DNA of 64,000 nucleotides from Pseudovibrio sp000156235 (GCF_000156235.1 NZ_DS996806.1:1-64000), one strand, 5' to 3'; positions 24,126 to 33,541 are shown, counted from the stretch's first letter. The notes: generated by a model not told the origin, from the sequence alone. Numbers and translations are program-made.

Positions 24126-26480
24126 ATGTGTGAAGTGCGTAGCAATTGTTCTTTATATCCCTTCCATATTGAAGGTATCTGGCAATTGTTTTTAGCTAGA
24201 ATTACTAGGCAGCTTGGCGCCCTTATTTTGTACGGTTTCGGTGTGCTTGGCTTTGTATGTTTCATCAATAATTCGCAGGCCGCGATGGTGAAACGTGAGA
24301 TCATCGGGATCTACGACAGCCTTCGAGAAGCTGAACCATCTGCAACGGCGATACATAACTTCCTAGAAATGCCTCTGAACCATCTCGGGTATTCGATCCG
24401 CTATCTGGATGTGAATGCTGGTTTGCCTGAGGTGGGAGACTTGGAGAATGCAGCGGCGGTGGTCACGTGGTTTCAGGGGGCATTGGCTGATCCTCATCGG
24501 TATTTTGTATGGGCAGAGGAACAAGCTCGTGCTGGGCAGCGGTTTCTGGTGTTCGGGGAGACCGGGATAAAGAACCTGCAGGATGATCGCGTTGTTCTGA
24601 ACTCGTTTCTGGAGCATTTGGGTCTGCGGTTTGAGACTGGGTTTGTTCTGCTGACGAGTGGATCATCAGATCTCCAGCTGCACTCAAAGCTGATGGAGTT
24701 CGAACGGCCGTTCTACAAGATTCTGTCAGGGTACTCACTGGTCTCACAGATTTCTGCGCGTGGCCTTTCTGTTGCTTCTGTTCGCCCGCCAGAACGGCTT
24801 GGTGCAGAACGAACGCAGCTGGCGTTTATTGGGGCAGGGGGGGCTTATGTTCAATCTGGTTTTGCGGTTGCCAGGGATGATGTGCTGAACCGCCATAAGT
24901 GGCTGATTGATCCTATCGGGTTTCTTCAGCGTGCTCTCGGGCCAAGCCTGTTTCCAATCCCGGACACCTCCACGCTGATGGGGCGGCGGATTTACTTTTC
25001 TCATATTGATGGTGATGGATGGAATAACGTCTCTTACGCAGCCAAGTATCGGGATCAGCAGGTGCTTTCGGGCGAGGTCATGCTGCGGGAGCTGATCGAA
25101 CCTTATCCTGATCTTCCGGTGACTTATGGTCTTGTGACTGCTGATGTTGACAAGAGTGAAGGTGGGGATGATCAGGGTGTTGGTCTGGTGAGAGAGTTGT
25201 TCGCCCTTCCTCAGGTGGAAGTGGCGAGCCACACGCATTCACATCCGTTTCATTGGGCTTTTTACAGGGACTACGACCGTGAGAAAGAGCTGGCTCTCAT
25301 ACAGGAGAAAAACGTTGCTAAGACTCCGGTGACTGAAGGACCTGTGAGTTGGTTATCCCGTCGGTTCTTTGGTGAAAGTGGCAAATCATCCTTCAAAAAG
25401 TATCTGGCCCAGAACGTGGCGATGCCGCGTTATTACATGCGCAAACCGTTTTCGCTGATTGGTGAGATTGGTGGCTCGCTGCAACAGGCAGAGCGTTATG
25501 CGCCGGTGGGCAAAGAAGCGAAGCTGTTTTTGTGGTCAGGGGATACGCAGCCCTTTGAAGAGGCGCTTGCTTATACACGTGAGCTTGGTGTCTACAACAT
25601 GAATGGCGGTGATACACGGTTTGATCGGGATTGGCCGTCTCTCAGTTATGTCGCGCCATTATCGCGGCAAGTGGGGGCTGAGCGGCAGATCTATGCGGTT
25701 GCGAGTAACGAGAACACGTATACGAACGACTGGACTGGACCGTTCTATGGGTTTTCTCAGTTACATCAGACCGTTGATAATACTGAGAGCCCAATCCGGT
25801 TAAGGCCTTACAATGTCTACTATCACACCTACTCAGCGGAACATGATGCATCGTTGCGGGCTGTGAAGAAGCATCTGGATCGGGCGCGGGACGGGGCTTA
25901 TCTGCCGATTTTTGCCTCGCACTATGCAGCGATTGCGAACAGCTTCTTTGATGTGAAGCTTTATCAGACAGGCAAGCAGAGCTGGCTGGTTCTGAACCGG
26001 GGCAGTTTGCAGACATTCCGATTTGATGATGCGGAGCAATGGCAGGTTGATCTGTCAAAGAGTGTTGGTGTGATTGGTTCGAAGCACTATCAGACGTCTC
26101 TGTATGTCTCGCTTGATCCTTCCGCGCGTGTTCCAGAGATTGTGCTCGCGAAGAGAGATACGGCCAATGAGGTAACCGTTGCCAGCATCTCTGAGGCGCG
26201 GTGGCAGGTTTATGATTGGCGGACTGCGCCTTGCCACACTAGGTTTCGCAGCTTTGGGTTTGGTGTTGGTGAGTTTCAGTTCCATGGGCTTTCTGCACTC
26301 GCCTATCATCTGAAAGTGAAACGTGCAGGGACTGTCCTTCTGAGTGAGGAGGTCCGGGCTTCGCAGGCTGGTGATTTGCATCTTGATCTTCCCGTTTCCG
26401 GTATGGCGCCTCTTGAGGTTTCGCTGACTTGCCAGAACTCGTTGTCGACAGCGCACATGATTGAAATGGGGGAGCGGTGA
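24126..26480 (+). CDS. pelA: PelA-like periplasmic polysaccharide deacetylase lacking the hydrolase domain
   Basis: 784-residue exported protein. After a hydrophobic signal segment comes a Rossmann/amidotransferase-like domain (about 55-285, IIGIYDSLREAEPS) and a polysaccharide deacetylase domain with metal ligands Asp295/Asp297 in SHIDGDGW and His369-His373 in SHTHSHPFHW. A beta-rich C-terminal domain follows. This equals the deacetylase half of Pseudomonas PelA; the N-terminal hydrolase is missing and is encoded at 17976-18905. ATG 24126 has no ribosome site; TTG 24186, preceded by GAAGG, would give a neater signal peptide and may be the true start. Coupled to the next gene by TGATG. Confidence 0.83.
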   Translation: MCEVRSNCSLYPFHIEGIWQLFLARITRQLGALILYGFGVLGFVCFINNSQAAMVKREIIGIYDSLREAEPSATAIHNFLEMPLNHLGYSIRYLDVNAGLPEVGDLENAAAVVTWFQGALADPHRYFVWAEEQARAGQRFLVFGETGIKNLQDDRVVLNSFLEHLGLRFETGFVLLTSGSSDLQLHSKLMEFERPFYKILSGYSLVSQISARGLSVASVRPPERLGAERTQLAFIGAGGAYVQSGFAVARDDVLNRHKWLIDPIGFLQRALGPSLFPIPDTSTLMGRRIYFSHIDGDGWNNVSYAAKYRDQQVLSGEVMLRELIEPYPDLPVTYGLVTADVDKSEGGDDQGVGLVRELFALPQVEVASHTHSHPFHWAFYRDYDREKELALIQEKNVAKTPVTEGPVSWLSRRFFGESGKSSFKKYLAQNVAMPRYYMRKPFSLIGEIGGSLQQAERYAPVGKEAKLFLWSGDTQPFEEALAYTRELGVYNMNGGDTRFDRDWPSLSYVAPLSRQVGAERQIYAVASNENTYTNDWTGPFYGFSQLHQTVDNTESPIRLRPYNVYYHTYSAEHDASLRAVKKHLDRARDGAYLPIFASHYAAIANSFFDVKLYQTGKQSWLVLNRGSLQTFRFDDAEQWQVDLSKSVGVIGSKHYQTSLYVSLDPSARVPEIVLAKRDTANEVTVASISEARWQVYDWRTAPCHTRFRSFGFGVGEFQFHGLSALAYHLKVKRAGTVLLSEEVRASQAGDLHLDLPVSGMAPLEVSLTCQNSLSTAHMIEMGER

Positions 26481-27298
26481 TGATCCGGTTCCTCAAATAT
26501 CTGTCGCTGTATTTGCTGTTTCTAGGTGTAGGGTATGCGCTTGTGCCGGGGCAAACTGAGAAGGTTGCCGTGCAAATTAAAGAGCGGAAGTACTTTGAGG
26601 CTCGTGAAGATTTGCTGAGGACTTTTGACCGAACAAACAGTAGCCCTGAGGAACTGCTTCAACTTGCGGAGATTGCCGAGCAACTGGGCTTTGTGGAAGA
26701 GATGCATCAGATGCACGAGGCTTATGTCCAGCAATCACCTGATGATCTTTGGGTGCTGAGAAAGATCGAACTCTATCACCGCTTGTCTGGTGATTTCCGA
26801 GGCTATGTTGAGAGTTTGAAGGCGATTGCGCGGTTGAGCACAGAACCAGAGGATCGTGACAAGTTGCTCTCAACACTGCGGTTTGAAGGGCTTTATGAGG
26901 AAGAACTTGCTGAGCTTTCGCAGTTTGAGGCCAAAGGGCTTTTGAAACCCGAGCAACTTGGACGGCTTGGTATGTTGCACTTTCAGGCGGAGAGGATGGA
27001 GGAGGCCGCTCGGGCTCTTGCCCAGCTTCACCAAAGTACTCCTTTAACGCCAAAGTACTGGCCTGCACGTCTGGCTTACTTTCATAGTCTGTTGGAAATC
27101 GGTGATTTTCTGCAAGCTGAGAGTGTGGCTGTCAGCTTGCGTGAGACCAACGAGCCATGGGCTGATTATGATTTTCGCAGTGAGTTTCTACGTTATGGGC
27201 GTGATGAGTACATGCGGGAAGTGGAGATTCCTGAAGGAGTTGCCAATATTTTGTCTTGTGTCCTCAAGCCCAAGGAGGGCAGTGCAGACTGCCCTTGA
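26480..27298 (+). CDS. short PelB-like TPR protein without outer-membrane barrel
   Basis: 272-residue protein with one N-terminal membrane anchor (about residues 3-22) and a periplasmic all-helical region with TPR-like repeats over about 30-240. In Pseudomonas, PelB (about 1193 residues) has an anchor, many TPRs that bind PelA, and a C-terminal 16-strand porin. This protein corresponds at most to the anchor and first TPRs. The start overlaps the pelA stop (TGATG), which ties it to the deacetylase. A terminator follows at 27320. The call as PelB-like rests on topology and neighbours, not on a clear sequence match. Confidence 0.62.
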   Translation: MIRFLKYLSLYLLFLGVGYALVPGQTEKVAVQIKERKYFEAREDLLRTFDRTNSSPEELLQLAEIAEQLGFVEEMHQMHEAYVQQSPDDLWVLRKIELYHRLSGDFRGYVESLKAIARLSTEPEDRDKLLSTLRFEGLYEEELAELSQFEAKGLLKPEQLGRLGMLHFQAERMEEAARALAQLHQSTPLTPKYWPARLAYFHSLLEIGDFLQAESVAVSLRETNEPWADYDFRSEFLRYGRDEYMREVEIPEGVANILSCVLKPKEGSADCP

Positions 27299-27319
27299 CC
27301 TAATGAGCTAACCTATTCT

Positions 27320-27353
27320 GGCTGATGCTTTTGTACATGCATCAGCCGGTTTT
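27320..27353 (+). terminator. rho-independent terminator after pelA-pelB-like
   Basis: A 9-bp perfect stem (GGCTGATGC 27320-27328 with GCATCAGCC 27339-27347), 10-nt loop, then GGTTTT. It sits 21 bases after the stop of the TPR gene and in front of the convergent lacI-type gene. Confidence 0.75.
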
Positions 27354-27376
27354 ATTGGTGTTTTGAATGCTCTCAA

Positions 27377-28366
27377 TCAGGCACTGCCGCGGATGACGAG
27401 TTGGGGTTCTACGACGACGGACATTTCCTTTTGGGAGGGATCGGCGAGGCGGGCTTCCAGGGTGCTCATGAGGTTCTGGACGATCTCGTCGATAGGATTT
27501 GTTGCGGCTGTGAGGTCGAAGCAGGGCCAGGCGGCCATCGGCATATTGTCGGAGCCAACCACCGCCACATCTTCCGGTACACGCAAATTCAAAAGAGATT
27601 TAGCTGCGTTCAGAGCTCCAAGTGCAGCCGCGTCTGATACACAATAAAAACCATCTGGCGGGTTATCACTTTGTAGGAGTGTGAGTGCAGATTGCATTCC
27701 GCTTTCGAAGTCGAATCTGGTCTGTGAAATGCTGTGTGGTTGCAGTCCTGCAGCTTGTAGAGCCTCAAGGTATCCTTCACGGCGACCAGTGTCTGCAGTG
27801 ATGCCTTCGATGCCACCGATGTAGGCGATTTTCTTGCATCCACGTTTGATCAAATGTTCCGTTCCGAGCTGGCCACCGCGTTTGTAATTGAGCCAGACGC
27901 AGTCTGCCCCTTTCACGGTAGGGCCTAGTCCGGTGTAGATCAGCGGCACGTGCATCTGCTTGCTGTTTTCGATCACCTGAAGATCAACTGTGCCAGCCCG
28001 GACGATTGCGGCTGCAACCGGATACATGAGTGCCTTGCCCAGTGTTTCTGCGATGTTTTCTTCTTCTTCCGAGCGGATTTGCAGCGCCCATTTTCCGCGC
28101 TTTTGCAGTTCAGTAGAAAGGCGATTGAAGAAGTCTTTGTCGTACATGCCATCGGTATTTCCGAACACGACAGCGACGAGATCTGACTCCTGTTTGATGA
28201 GGGAGCGTGCAAGTGCATTTGGTCGATAGCCCATCTCAGCTGCGACCTTGAGGATGTGATCACGAGTCGCTTTGTTGAGGCGATTCTCTGCTGTGAACGC
28301 ACGGGAAACAGCAGAGGCAGAAACGCCAGCAGCACGTGCAACATCTTTACCTGTCAGTCTTTTCAT
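27377..28366 (-). CDS. LacI-family transcriptional regulator
   Basis: 329-residue regulator with the LacI helix-turn-helix at the N terminus (LTGKDVARAAGVSASAVSRAF), hinge helix around NALARSL and a periplasmic-binding-like effector domain. It is divergent from the ABC transporter operon, and the shared spacer carries a palindrome of LacI type at 28430-28445. It most likely represses the transporter in the absence of its ligand, probably a sugar or polyol. The effector is not deducible. Confidence 0.9.
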   Translation of the reverse strand: MKRLTGKDVARAAGVSASAVSRAFTAENRLNKATRDHILKVAAEMGYRPNALARSLIKQESDLVAVVFGNTDGMYDKDFFNRLSTELQKRGKWALQIRSEEEENIAETLGKALMYPVAAAIVRAGTVDLQVIENSKQMHVPLIYTGLGPTVKGADCVWLNYKRGGQLGTEHLIKRGCKKIAYIGGIEGITADTGRREGYLEALQAAGLQPHSISQTRFDFESGMQSALTLLQSDNPPDGFYCVSDAAALGALNAAKSLLNLRVPEDVAVVGSDNMPMAAWPCFDLTAATNPIDEIVQNLMSTLEARLADPSQKEMSVVVEPQLVIRGSA

Positions 28367-28429
28367 AGCTTCTTACTATCTAGGATGATTGTCATTTTAC
28401 CTTCAAAGAAGTCCCTTACAAGACCTCTA

Positions 28430-28445
28430 TTGCAATCGATTGCCA
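28430..28445. promoter_or_regulatory. LacI-type operator
   Basis: TTGCAATCGATTGCCA holds a perfect 12-bp palindrome (GCAATCGATTGC, 28432-28443) centred on CG, the usual form of operators for LacI-family repressors. It lies between the divergent lacI-type gene and the ABC ATPase gene, 50 bases before the ATPase start. Confidence 0.7.
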
Positions 28446-28495
28446 AAACTCATAGCATAACGCTTTGGTTGCTTAAAGGGGGGCAAGTTTCCGGA

Positions 28496-29596
28496 ATGGT
28501 TGGCGTAGGAATCGAAATCGAAAAGCTGTGTGTTGGTTACGACAAGAACCGTGTTCTTCATGACATTGATCTTGAAATCAACTCATCCGAGTTTGTTGCG
28601 TTGTTGGGTTCATCCGGCTGCGGAAAGACAACTCTTCTGAAAAGTCTCTCCGGTTTCATCAAGCCCATGTCCGGGCAGATCCGCGTCAACGGAAGCGATG
28701 TTGCGCAATTGCCGCCAGAGCAGCGAAACATGGCTATGGTGTTCCAAAGTTATGCGCTTTGGCCACACATGACGGTTCGCCAGAATGTGGGGTATGGCCT
28801 GAAGCTTCGTGGCATGTCCAAGGAGCAAATCAATCGCAAGGTTGATGAACTTCTTGTTCTGCTTGGCCTTGCTGATTTTGGTGATCGCAAAGTGCCAAAC
28901 CTGTCTGGTGGTCAGCGTCAGCGTGTAGCGCTTGGGCGTGCGCTTGCTGTCGATTCCCCAATCCTGTTGTTGGATGAGCCGCTCTCCAACCTTGATGCGC
29001 GTATTCGTTTGTCGATGCGTCATGAGATCCGCTCTTTGCAACAGCGTATGGGTTTGACCGCCGTGCATGTGACCCATGACCGGGAAGAGGCCATGGTGAT
29101 GGCAGACCGCATTGTCATTTTGAATGCGGGGCATATTGCGCAAGTGGGAACGCCTCTGGAAGTTTATGAGCAGCCAAAGTCCAATTTTGTGGCGACCTTT
29201 ATGGGCGCTGAAAACGAAATTGCCCTCAATGTTGAGCGTGCGAATGGAACTTTGAGCATATCAGAGCAGGAGGCCGTCAAGGCTGCCAGCTTAAGCGTTT
29301 CAAACGAGATTGGTGATGGAGGTGTGAACTGGCAGGCGACAGCTGCCGGATCTGTTCGGGGGCGTTTCCGCTCCAGTGCAGCGCATCTGCTTGCCGATGG
29401 AACCGTACCTGAGGGGCATTTGGCTCTGGCCGGTAGGGTGACACAACTCAGCTATCCGGGGGGGGTATTTCGTTACGAAATAGAAAGCGCCGGGCAGCTC
29501 TACATGATCGACGATCCTTGTCGATATGCAGTTGGCGATGCAGTGACGATCTGCGTGCCAGCTGGTGGGCTTCACCTTTATTCCGAGGCGGCCTGA
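28496..29596 (+). CDS. ABC transporter ATP-binding protein (MalK/PotA type)
   Basis: 366-residue ATPase. Walker A is GSSGCGKTT, the signature LSGGQRQRVALGRAL, Walker B ILLLDEPLSNLD and the switch histidine VHVTHDREEA. A C-terminal TOBE-like region follows from about residue 240. The frame is open to 28256, but ATG 28496 is chosen because the ABC domain begins immediately after it and the operator lies upstream. First gene of the importer operon, followed by binding protein and two permeases. Confidence 0.92.
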   Translation: MVGVGIEIEKLCVGYDKNRVLHDIDLEINSSEFVALLGSSGCGKTTLLKSLSGFIKPMSGQIRVNGSDVAQLPPEQRNMAMVFQSYALWPHMTVRQNVGYGLKLRGMSKEQINRKVDELLVLLGLADFGDRKVPNLSGGQRQRVALGRALAVDSPILLLDEPLSNLDARIRLSMRHEIRSLQQRMGLTAVHVTHDREEAMVMADRIVILNAGHIAQVGTPLEVYEQPKSNFVATFMGAENEIALNVERANGTLSISEQEAVKAASLSVSNEIGDGGVNWQATAAGSVRGRFRSSAAHLLADGTVPEGHLALAGRVTQLSYPGGVFRYEIESAGQLYMIDDPCRYAVGDAVTICVPAGGLHLYSEAA

Positions 29597-29653
29597 CACC
29601 TTTAACGTGAACAGAACTTTTTTCTCAACGATCTTAACCCAGGAATTTGAGTG

Positions 29654-30802
29654 ATGACACTTAAGTCAGTTCTAACAGGCGCAATCTCAGGTGCTGTGAT
29701 TGCTGTATCTTTGCCTGCGTCAGCTGAAACTCAGTTGAACGTGATTACCGGCGGTTCCCAGAATATGGTCGAGTACGTGACCGATTATCTGGGCCCTCTT
29801 TTTGAAGAAAAATATCCAGGCGTGAAAGTTCGCGTCACAGGCACCGGCCCGGGAGATGCCGGTTCCCAGAAAATCCTTGAGAAGCTTGAAGCGCAGTCTG
29901 CTGCTGGCAAGGAGCAGTGGGACATCGACGTGATTGTTGCGGCCCAGAAGAAGACTGGTGAGATGAAGGAAATGGGCCTGTTGGCTGACTTCCGCGGTAA
30001 CATCGAAACCGGCAAAATGGTGACTCGTGAGACTGCCGAGAACGCACTTGGCATTTACGTTGGCGGCTACGTGATGCCTATGTTCCATAGCCAAACTGCG
30101 ATTGCGTACAATCCAGCACTGGTTCCTAACCCACCTGAGTCCTATGACGAGCTGCGTGAGTGGGTGAAGAAGTATCCAAAACAGTTCGGCTACAACGGCA
30201 TCAAGAACGGTATGTCTGGCGTGGCGTTTGTGACTGGCTGGATGTACACCTATGCAGGCGACACCAAGACCCTGCAGAGCGGTCCGTATGATGCGGCTAA
30301 GAAGGAGACATGGGCGCAGGCTTATGCTGATCTGAAAGCCTTCAACGAGAACGTGACGTTCACTCCGGGTAACGCTGGTACGCTGGACATGCTCAACCGT
30401 GGCGAGATCGTGATGGGCCCGGTTTGGGTTGACATGTTCTACTCCTGGCAGGGTGATGGCCGTATTCCACCAAACCTGAAACTGAAGCTGATTGCTCCTG
30501 GCATGCCAGGTCAGCCTTACTATTACGCAACTCCTGCGAAGGCTGCGAACAAAGAGCTGGCTGAAAAGTTCATCGAACTGGCAACCAGTCCGGCTGTGCA
30601 GGCGGAAGGCATTGTGAACCGCTTTAACTGGTACCCAGGTATCGATGCAGACCATGTAAAAGCATCCTTGGATGAGAAGGTCTGGACCAAGCTGTTTACT
30701 GATGTGACCCCTCTGGAACTGGCTCAGAAAGGTCAGCCGTTCCCAATCGGTCCTTACTTTGATGACATCAAAGAAGGCTACGAGAAGCAGGTTGCTAACT
30801 AA
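29654..30802 (+). CDS. ABC transporter periplasmic substrate-binding protein
   Basis: 382-residue family-1-type solute-binding protein with a signal peptide ending PASA before ETQLNVITGG. Its overall shape is that of iron/thiamine/polyamine-type binding proteins, e.g. VIVAAQKKTGEMKEMGLL and GEIVMGPVWVDMFYSW. The substrate is not clear; the LacI regulator suggests a carbohydrate-like ligand, while the fold family also handles metals and polyamines. ATG 29654 is chosen over GTG 29651 for spacing to AGGAA. Confidence 0.88.
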   Translation: MTLKSVLTGAISGAVIAVSLPASAETQLNVITGGSQNMVEYVTDYLGPLFEEKYPGVKVRVTGTGPGDAGSQKILEKLEAQSAAGKEQWDIDVIVAAQKKTGEMKEMGLLADFRGNIETGKMVTRETAENALGIYVGGYVMPMFHSQTAIAYNPALVPNPPESYDELREWVKKYPKQFGYNGIKNGMSGVAFVTGWMYTYAGDTKTLQSGPYDAAKKETWAQAYADLKAFNENVTFTPGNAGTLDMLNRGEIVMGPVWVDMFYSWQGDGRIPPNLKLKLIAPGMPGQPYYYATPAKAANKELAEKFIELATSPAVQAEGIVNRFNWYPGIDADHVKASLDEKVWTKLFTDVTPLELAQKGQPFPIGPYFDDIKEGYEKQVAN

Positions 30803-30874
30803 GCACTTTTGAAAGAAACCGGGAGGGGCACTCGTCTCTCCCGGCTTGTTTGGTTTTGGGAAGAGGTGGTGTCC

Positions 30875-31729
30875 ATGAGCGGACAAAGTATGTCAGTTGG
30901 ACCTGGTCGGATGGGAGCAATCTTGCTGGTTGCGCCCGCATTGTTGATGATCGGCTTTTTGTTTGTTTATCCCTTTGGTTATTCTGTGGTTTCAGCTTTC
31001 ACAGACAATGGCGAAGGCAGCTGGCATATCGCCAATTTTATCAAGGCCGTTGAGTTCTATTCCAAAGATATCCTGTTTACGATTGTGATCGTCAGTCTGT
31101 CGACGGTGATCATCGGCATTCTGGCCGTTGCGATCGCGGGATATCTGACACTGGGTGAAAACAAGACTGCTGTTGCTATCCTGAAATGGCTGTACCGCTG
31201 GCCGCTGTTCATTCCGTTTATTGTGAGTGCACAGTTAATGCGTACGTTTTTGGCGAAGAACGGGATGATGAACAACATCTTGACCAGCTCCGGCATCATC
31301 GAACCGCTGGCCGCGCAGAGTTATCTGGACTGGCGCGGGATCGTGATCACCTTCGTATGGAAGCAGACACCGTTTGTGGCCCTGCTCGTTGCCGGTGCGA
31401 TGGCTTCTATCGATCGCACCACCATTGATGCAGGACGGATCTTTGGGGCGTCTCGACTGCGTATTCTGATTGAGCTGGTGGTTCCTCAGATTGCGACCAC
31501 GCTGATGGTTGGCCTGATCCTGTCCTATGTAGTGATGCTGTCTGTGCTTTCTGTGCCGTTGATGATCAACGCGCAATCGCCAACCATGCTGACCGTTGAT
31601 ATGGCGTGGCGGATCAACTCTTACGGCGATTATGGCGTCGCCAACGCATTGGGCATCATGTCCTATCTGTTTACCGGGGTGGTTGCGTGGTTCTATCTGC
31701 GCCAGAGCCTCAAAGATAAAGGGGCATAA
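30875..31729 (+). CDS. ABC transporter permease, subunit 1
   Basis: 284-residue binding-protein-dependent permease with about six membrane helices. The EAA-like loop is DAGRIFGASRLRILIELVVPQI. It starts at 30875 after AGAGGTGG; the frame is open a further 66 bases upstream without a ribosome site. It pairs with the next gene, two bases downstream, to form the channel. Confidence 0.9.
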   Translation: MSGQSMSVGPGRMGAILLVAPALLMIGFLFVYPFGYSVVSAFTDNGEGSWHIANFIKAVEFYSKDILFTIVIVSLSTVIIGILAVAIAGYLTLGENKTAVAILKWLYRWPLFIPFIVSAQLMRTFLAKNGMMNNILTSSGIIEPLAAQSYLDWRGIVITFVWKQTPFVALLVAGAMASIDRTTIDAGRIFGASRLRILIELVVPQIATTLMVGLILSYVVMLSVLSVPLMINAQSPTMLTVDMAWRINSYGDYGVANALGIMSYLFTGVVAWFYLRQSLKDKGA

Positions 31730-31730
31730 G

Positions 31731-32555
31731 ATGGTTCAGGCTACTCTTTCTTCCAACTGGGTGCGGATGACCACACGTGTGCTCACCATGAGCCTGCTGG
31801 CATTTGCGATTTTTGGCCCGATCACCAACATGCTGCTATGGGCTGTGGCTGAGGTTTGGTACTTCCCCTACAAACTGCCACTGGAATACGGCTTCTCCTT
31901 CTGGGAGCGTGTTTTCCGTCCGGAGGGCAATGCAACGGAAGCCCTGTTTTCCAGCATTTGGATCGCTTTGCTGACCGTGGTTGTCAGTCTGGCGATTGCT
32001 ATTCCGGCAGGCTATGCGTTGGCACGGGGCAAGATGCCGTTCCGCTATCTCATCATGCTGTTGTTCCTTCTTCCTCAGGCTTTCCCAGCTGTGGCGGTGC
32101 ACATGAACGTTGCACGAATTTTCTACGGTTTGGATCTGACGGGCACTGTTATGGGCGTTGTGCTGGTTCACGCCAGTCAGGGGCTGGTGTTTGCTGTCTG
32201 GATTGCAACGGCGGCTTTTGTTGCGGTTGATGGAGAGCTGGAAGCGGCTGCGCGGAACATGGGGGCAGGGCGCTGGCGGACCTTTATTGACGTGACCTTG
32301 CCCCTCGCACTGCCGGGCATTATGGCCAGTGCGATATTCGTGTTTCTGATCTCCATGGATGAGTTTACCGGAACCTATTTTGTTGGTGCTCCGGATGTGG
32401 TGACGCTGCCTATGCTTCTGTTCACCTCCAGCATGGAAGGCAACTACCAAATCGCCTCCATCTCCTCTCTCATCCTGCTCGTGCCATCAGTCGGCTTCAT
32501 GCTGTTTATCGAGCGCTTCCTGAAAGCAGATGTGCTGGCGAAGGTGGGGAGCTGA
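31731..32555 (+). CDS. ABC transporter permease, subunit 2
   Basis: 274-residue permease, about six membrane helices, with the EAA loop AAARNMGAGRWRTFIDVTLPLALPG. The start is ATG 31731, directly after the stop of the first permease; the longer open frame from 31596 overlaps subunit 1 and is not used. Last gene of the importer operon, followed by a terminator at 32597. Confidence 0.9.
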   Translation: MVQATLSSNWVRMTTRVLTMSLLAFAIFGPITNMLLWAVAEVWYFPYKLPLEYGFSFWERVFRPEGNATEALFSSIWIALLTVVVSLAIAIPAGYALARGKMPFRYLIMLLFLLPQAFPAVAVHMNVARIFYGLDLTGTVMGVVLVHASQGLVFAVWIATAAFVAVDGELEAAARNMGAGRWRTFIDVTLPLALPGIMASAIFVFLISMDEFTGTYFVGAPDVVTLPMLLFTSSMEGNYQIASISSLILLVPSVGFMLFIERFLKADVLAKVGS

Positions 32556-32596
32556 GTTAGCTTTTTCTGAGACAGGGATAGAGACATGTTTGAGAG

Positions 32597-32626
32597 CGGC
32601 GGCCTTATTGTTAGGTCGCCGTTTTT
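32597..32626 (+). terminator. rho-independent terminator of the ABC operon
   Basis: An 8-bp stem (CGGCGGCC 32597-32604 with GGTCGCCG 32614-32621, one G-T pair), 9-nt loop and five T. It lies 41 bases after the second permease. The rest of the spacer up to 32845 holds no gene. Confidence 0.85.
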
Positions 32627-32845
32627 GCATGTGGTGGTTGCTTTGAATGATATAGTCTATTTAAATCATGTAGTTGCGTGATAACCGGCTTGTTACTGGG
32701 GCTATGGAATGTTCGGGGGATGTATCCTTCATAGGTGTATTCGGATGTTTCTGCTTTTCTCGTTGTTCAACCGCCTCTTAAGTTTGATCGGCTACGATCG
32801 AAAGCTCTTCCAGGTTTTGTGATGGAATACAGGCAGGGCTGAGTG

Positions 32846-33529
32846 ATGCCGATGGAAATGAATGCGCTGCTTGTTCTTCTCATTGAAGACGACATGGATC
32901 TGGCTGCGACGGTTGGTGACTACCTTTCCTTTGAAAATATTGAGTGTGACTATGCCTTCAATGGGCAAGTGGGTCTCGATAGTGCGCTGAAAAATCAATA
33001 CGATTTGATCTTGCTGGACCTCACCCTTCCTAAAGTGGATGGGCTGACAGTGTGTGAGCAGCTGCGGGCGCAGAATGTGACGTGCCCGATCCTGATGCTG
33101 ACTGCCCGCGATGCTGTGAGTGATCGAGTGGCTGGGTTTGAAGCTGGTGCAGATGACTATCTGATTAAACCTTTTGCGTTTCCTGAGTTGGCTGTTCGTA
33201 TCCGGGCGTTGGTGCGCCGGAGCAAAGGGCACTCCACGAGTGTGACCATTGGGGATCTGGAAGTGAACCTGAGTGCGCGGCAAGCGAGCAGGGCAGGGAG
33301 GAAGCTGAAGCTTTCACCGACTGGTTGGGTCCTGCTGGAACAGCTGGTGCGCAGCACACCGAATGTGTTGAGCAAGCAGGAGTTGGAGCGGGCTGTGTGG
33401 GGAGATCAGGTGCCTGCCAGTGACAGCCTTAAAGTGCACCTTTATAAGCTGCGTCGCCAGTTGCAGCGTCCTTATGAAACACAGTTGCTGCATACTGTTG
33501 CCGGGCACGGTTTTGCTCTGCGGACCTGA
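32846..33529 (+). CDS. OmpR-family response regulator
   Basis: 227-residue regulator: receiver with acidic pair in LLIEDDMD, phospho-acceptor Asp58 in LILLDLTLP and Lys in YLIKPFAFPEL, then a winged helix ending VAGHGFALRT. It is followed after 12 bp by a histidine kinase, and then by an efflux operon that is probably its target. An inverted repeat in front of that operon (34899-34913) is a candidate site. ATG 32846 is chosen over GTG 32843. Confidence 0.9.
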   Translation: MPMEMNALLVLLIEDDMDLAATVGDYLSFENIECDYAFNGQVGLDSALKNQYDLILLDLTLPKVDGLTVCEQLRAQNVTCPILMLTARDAVSDRVAGFEAGADDYLIKPFAFPELAVRIRALVRRSKGHSTSVTIGDLEVNLSARQASRAGRKLKLSPTGWVLLEQLVRSTPNVLSKQELERAVWGDQVPASDSLKVHLYKLRRQLQRPYETQLLHTVAGHGFALRT

Positions 33530-33541
33530 GGTTGATTGGTG

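Noticed and set aside
29720..30886. A 388-codon open frame on the minus strand opposite the substrate-binding protein gene
   Set aside because: The plus strand encodes a complete binding protein with signal peptide and operon context; the antisense frame has no family features and no ribosome site.
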